The notes beneath the pieces are model-generated. The model ran no database searches, was not told where the DNA came from, and was given only the letters and a program-made list of their open reading frames with translations. A program made the position numbers and the translations under genes. From Chryseobacterium sp. UBA6632 (GTDB taxonomy: Bacteria; Bacteroidota; Bacteroidia; Flavobacteriales; Weeksellaceae): a DNA stretch of 8,774 bases. Where the stretch lies: assembly GCA_002455915.1 (NCBI GenBank), contig DKLU01000147.1, positions 1-8,774 on the forward strand, in the 5' to 3' direction. Below, one piece after another: positions 6,300-8,774 of this stretch; position 1 is the stretch's first letter, and every line of letters begins with the position of its first letter.

Positions 6300-7196
6300 A
6301 TGAAAAACTTAAAAATATTCTTCCTTTTATTACTTCCTGCTTTATTTTATACTCAAAAAGTTCGGGTTTTTATTTTGGCTGGACAATCCAATATGAATGG
6401 TTTTGGCTATAATAAAGACCTTCCGAATGATTTAAAAACTTTTAAAGATGTTTATATTTTTCAGGGAAACTCAGTTCCTGACGGAGAAACGAATGGCGGA
6501 GTCGGAAAATGGGACGTTTTAAAACCTGGAAACGGAACGGGTTTTAAATCTGATGGAAAAATAAACACGCTTTCCGATAGATTTGGGTTAGAATTATCTT
6601 TTGCCAAAAGAATGAAAGAGCTTTTTCCCAATGATAAAATTGCCTTGATAAAATATGCCCGAGAAGGCACTTCCATTGATAGTTTGGCAGCCGCAGGTTT
6701 TGGTTGCTGGGATGCTGATTTTAATGGAAAGAATGGAATCAATCAATATGATAACTTTTTAAAAACCGTAAAAAATGCCTTAGCTGAAACAGATATTGAT
6801 GGAAATGGCCAAAAAGATGAGATTATTCCGTCCGGAATTCTTTGGATGCAGGGAGAAGGCGATGCAAGCTATAATGAAGAAATTGCAAATCGTTATTACA
6901 ATCATGTAAAAGTGTTGATGAATCAGATGAGGGCTACTTTGCTTACCGATGATTTGCCTGTGGTGATCGGAAAAATTTCAGATTCAGGGAAAAATGAAGC
7001 CGGAAAAGTGTGGCCGATGGGAGAGTTGGTGCAATATGCTCAGGAAAAATTTGTTAAAAATGATAAAAAAGCGGCTATCGTCCGTTCTACAAAGAAATAC
7101 AATTACGGAAACGATCCCTGGCATTATAATAGCGCCGGATATATTGATTTGGGCAAAAATTTTGCGGAAGAAGTATTTAGATTGATTATAAAATAA
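6300..7196 (+). CDS. Secreted SASA-domain carbohydrate esterase (sialate O-acetylesterase-like)
   Basis: This 298-residue protein belongs to the SGNH-like SASA (formerly DUF303) group, which includes sialate O-acetylesterases and CE6 acetylxylan esterases; it probably removes acetyl groups from glycans outside the cytoplasm. A signal peptide (MKNLKIFFLLLLPALFYTQ) is followed by block I VFILAGQSNMNGFG (23-36) with nucleophile S30, an IKYAREGTS block (117-125), WMQGEGDA (182-189) with the family Gln/Glu pair, and the C-terminal DPWHYNSAGY (272-281) supplying catalytic D272 and H275. The full catalytic set is therefore present. A loop DIDGNGQKDE (165-174) looks like a calcium-binding Asp loop. 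The ATG start has AT-rich sequence upstream with near-consensus -7 boxes (TAATTTTC at 6278, TAAATTTT at 6288). The substrate is not determinable, and no polysaccharide-utilisation genes lie nearby. Confidence 0.9.
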   Translation: MKNLKIFFLLLLPALFYTQKVRVFILAGQSNMNGFGYNKDLPNDLKTFKDVYIFQGNSVPDGETNGGVGKWDVLKPGNGTGFKSDGKINTLSDRFGLELSFAKRMKELFPNDKIALIKYAREGTSIDSLAAAGFGCWDADFNGKNGINQYDNFLKTVKNALAETDIDGNGQKDEIIPSGILWMQGEGDASYNEEIANRYYNHVKVLMNQMRATLLTDDLPVVIGKISDSGKNEAGKVWPMGELVQYAQEKFVKNDKKAAIVRSTKKYNYGNDPWHYNSAGYIDLGKNFAEEVFRLIIK

Positions 7197-7250
7197 ACAT
7201 GATAGATAAAGCCTAATATATTTCATGATTTAAAATTGGTAAGTTATAGT

Positions 7251-7258
7251 TAATTTTG
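7251..7258 (+). promoter_or_regulatory. Putative -7 box for hemN
   Basis: TAATTTTG fully matches TAnnTTTG and lies 46 nt upstream of the preferred hemN ATG, giving a leader of about 40 nt. A TTG lies upstream at 7236-7238, but the 12-nt spacing is shorter than usual for a -33 element. No FNR-like palindrome (TTGAT-N4-ATCAA) is visible nearby. Confidence 0.4.
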
Positions 7259-7304
7259 CATTGTGAAATTCACTTTAGGATTTCCCAGAAAATTTAAAAT
7301 TTTA

Positions 7305-8663
7305 ATGAATTCTTTAATCGATAAATATAATATTCCGGGACCTCGTTACACGTCTTATCCTACCGTTCCTTACTGGGACGAAAGTAGTTTTTCTCCTGAA
7401 AGATGGAAAGAAAGCGTGATCAGGTCTTTTAATGAAAGTAATGCAGAAGAAGGAATTTCTATTTATATTCACTTACCTTTCTGTGAAGCGTTGTGTACAT
7501 TTTGTGCCTGTCACAAGCGTATTACAAAACAACATAGCGTAGAAACACCTTATCTGGAGAGTGTTTTAAAAGAATGGCAATTGTATCTTCAGCTTTTTGA
7601 TGAAAAACCGAAGTTGAAAGAACTGCATTTGGGAGGTGGAACCCCTACGTTTTTCTCTCCTGAAAATCTTAAAAAAATGCTTTCAGGTATTTTTGAAACA
7701 GTTGAGATTGCCGAACATCCGGAATTTTCTTTTGAAGGTCACCCAAACAATACAACAAAAGAGCATCTTCAGACTTTGTACGATCTTGGTTTCAGAAGAG
7801 TAAGTTTTGGAGTTCAGGATTATGATCCAAAAGTTCAGAAGGCAATCAACAGAATTCAGCCTTTTGAAAATGTGCAAAGAGTGACAGAATGGGCAAAAGA
7901 GATTGGTTACAGAGGAATCAGCCATGACCTAGTTTTCGGACTTCCGCATCAAACTTGGGAAGCGATGGAATATACCATTCGCAAAACAATGGAATTGAAA
8001 CCGGATCGTCTGGCATTTTATTCTTACGCTCACGTTCCGTGGGTAAAAGGAGTTGGACAAAGAGGTTTTGATGAAAATGATCTTCCGAGTGGTGAAGAAA
8101 AGCGTCGTTTGTATGAAGATGGTAAAAAATTATTGGAAGATCTGGGATATATTGAGGTAGGAATGGATCATTTTTCTTTGGAACATGATGATTTGTACCA
8201 ATCTTTAATTCAGAAAAAACTGCACAGAAATTTCATGGGTTATACTTCCAGCAACACTCAACTGATGGTTGGTTTGGGGATGTCTGCGATTTCAGATTCA
8301 TGGTATGCTTTTGCCCAGAATGTAAAAACGGTAGAGGAATATCAGAAAATGGTAGAAGAAGGTGAAGTTCCGGTGGTGAAAGGTCATATTCTGAATCATG
8401 AAGATTTAACGGTGCGAAGACATATTTTAAATTTAATGTGCCAGCTTGAAACTACTTTTGATATAGAAAATTCTTTCCCAGAGCTTGAAAATGCATTTGA
8501 AATGCTTCAGGAAATGGAAAAAGATGAATTGGTGGAGATCAACGGTCATCAGATTAAAATTACAGAAAAAGGAAGAGCGTTTACAAGAAACGTAGCCATG
8601 GTTTTTGATTTAAGGATGATGAGAAACAAACCTGAAACAAGGATTTTCTCCATGACGATATAA
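7305..8663 (+). CDS. hemN: Oxygen-independent coproporphyrinogen III oxidase (radical SAM)
   Basis: HemN oxidatively decarboxylates two propionates of coproporphyrinogen III to give protoporphyrinogen IX in heme synthesis without using oxygen, with a [4Fe-4S] cluster and S-adenosylmethionine. The 452-residue protein is close to the E. coli length (457). The N-terminus has the true-HemN signature KYNIPGPRYTSYPT (7-20). The radical-SAM cluster motif C60-x3-C64-x2-C67 follows YIHLPF, with the additional C69 typical of HemN. HLGGGTPTFF (108-117), SFGVQDYDPKVQKAINRIQP (167-186), GMDHFS (286-291), NFMGYTSS (309-316) and a HemN C-terminal domain complete it. These features separate it from the shorter HemW. 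The open frame extends 14 codons upstream to a GTG at 7263, but family proteins begin at MNSLIDKYN, so the ATG at 7305 is chosen. It appears to be a single-gene unit closed by a palindrome that begins in the stop codon. Confidence 0.95.
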   Translation: MNSLIDKYNIPGPRYTSYPTVPYWDESSFSPERWKESVIRSFNESNAEEGISIYIHLPFCEALCTFCACHKRITKQHSVETPYLESVLKEWQLYLQLFDEKPKLKELHLGGGTPTFFSPENLKKMLSGIFETVEIAEHPEFSFEGHPNNTTKEHLQTLYDLGFRRVSFGVQDYDPKVQKAINRIQPFENVQRVTEWAKEIGYRGISHDLVFGLPHQTWEAMEYTIRKTMELKPDRLAFYSYAHVPWVKGVGQRGFDENDLPSGEEKRRLYEDGKKLLEDLGYIEVGMDHFSLEHDDLYQSLIQKKLHRNFMGYTSSNTQLMVGLGMSAISDSWYAFAQNVKTVEEYQKMVEEGEVPVVKGHILNHEDLTVRRHILNLMCQLETTFDIENSFPELENAFEMLQEMEKDELVEINGHQIKITEKGRAFTRNVAMVFDLRMMRNKPETRIFSMTI

Positions 8664-8699
8664 ATAAAAAGCGATTCACTAGTGAATCGCTTTTTATTT
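8662..8699. terminator. Perfect 38-bp palindrome, probable bidirectional terminator after hemN
   Basis: AAATAAAAAGCGATTCACT (8662-8680) is followed directly by its exact inverted copy (8681-8699). The stem core GCGATTCAC/GTGAATCGC is flanked by an A run on the left and a T run on the right, so either strand gives a hairpin followed by Us. It starts within the hemN TAA stop codon. The two-way form suggests that a convergent gene may enter from the right of the window. Confidence 0.92.
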
Positions 8700-8774
8700 C
8701 CAGATCGATGAATTTAAGCGAATTGAAAGGTTCTATTTTTTTAGGAGCAATCCCGCTCTCCGCACTCGCTATTT

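Noticed and set aside
6461..6742. Minus-strand open frame of 93 codons inside the SASA esterase gene
   Set aside because: It is fully antisense to a gene with an intact catalytic set; its composition is simply the complement of the esterase codons.
7197..7224. Hairpin after the SASA esterase gene (CATGA ... TTCATG)
   Set aside because: Only about 5 bp can pair and there is no T tract, so it is no better than chance in AT-rich DNA.
7263..7304. 14-codon N-terminal extension of HemN from GTG
   Set aside because: HemN proteins begin at the segment equivalent to MNSLIDKYN; the extension has no known counterpart and starts only 4 nt after a likely -7 box.
7683..7925. Minus-strand open frame inside hemN
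   Set aside because: It is antisense to conserved HemN blocks and has no signal of its own.
8700..8774. Minus-strand open frame running from the right edge through the palindrome into hemN
   Set aside because: It would cross the terminator and run antisense into the hemN 3' end; the frame ending at 8741 is a more plausible gene end, and neither can be confirmed here.

Overview
The window is AT-rich chromosomal DNA from a member of the Bacteroidota, most likely Chryseobacterium or a close relative (Weeksellaceae). This assignment rests on protein style (secreted proteins with short Lys-rich signal peptides ending in an FSQ/TQ-type site, Asn/Tyr-rich lipoprotein), leaders without Shine-Dalgarno sequences, and several TAnnTTTG boxes placed like Bacteroidota -7 promoter elements. 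It is inference from the sequence; no database was searched.

Left part, minus strand (84-3357): two short transcription units read right to left. The first is pnuC (vitamin-precursor transporter) followed after 4 nt by a Tyr/Asn/Gln-rich lipoprotein carrying a repeated GFRN motif; it ends at a good intrinsic terminator (1963-1990). Directly behind that terminator lies a -7-like box for the second unit, dapF then mltG. Both of those genes serve peptidoglycan: dapF makes meso-diaminopimelate and mltG is a membrane-anchored endolytic transglycosylase that releases nascent glycan strands.

Right part, plus strand (3523-8663): an APC-family amino-acid permease closed by a UUCG-loop terminator; a secreted protein with Asp-box (BNR/Ycf48-like) repeats that starts only 14 nt after the terminator's T run; a long imperfect inverted repeat (6116-6237) resembling a REP/MITE-type intergenic element; a secreted SGNH-fold esterase of the SASA/sialate O-acetylesterase type; and hemN, the radical-SAM oxygen-independent coproporphyrinogen III oxidase, which ends in a perfect 38-bp palindrome that looks like a bidirectional terminator. 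The last 75 bases contain no gene I can support, though they may hold the end of a minus-strand gene or another repeat.

The plus-strand genes have no evident common pathway and look like separate units. For three genes I prefer a start downstream of the longest open frame (pnuC 3357, the Asp-box protein 5083, hemN 7305). I see no phage, integrase, toxin-antitoxin, CRISPR, rRNA or tRNA sequence and no convincing new multi-gene system. The most unusual items are the GFRN-repeat lipoprotein coupled to pnuC, the inverted-repeat element, and the terminator/promoter overlaps.
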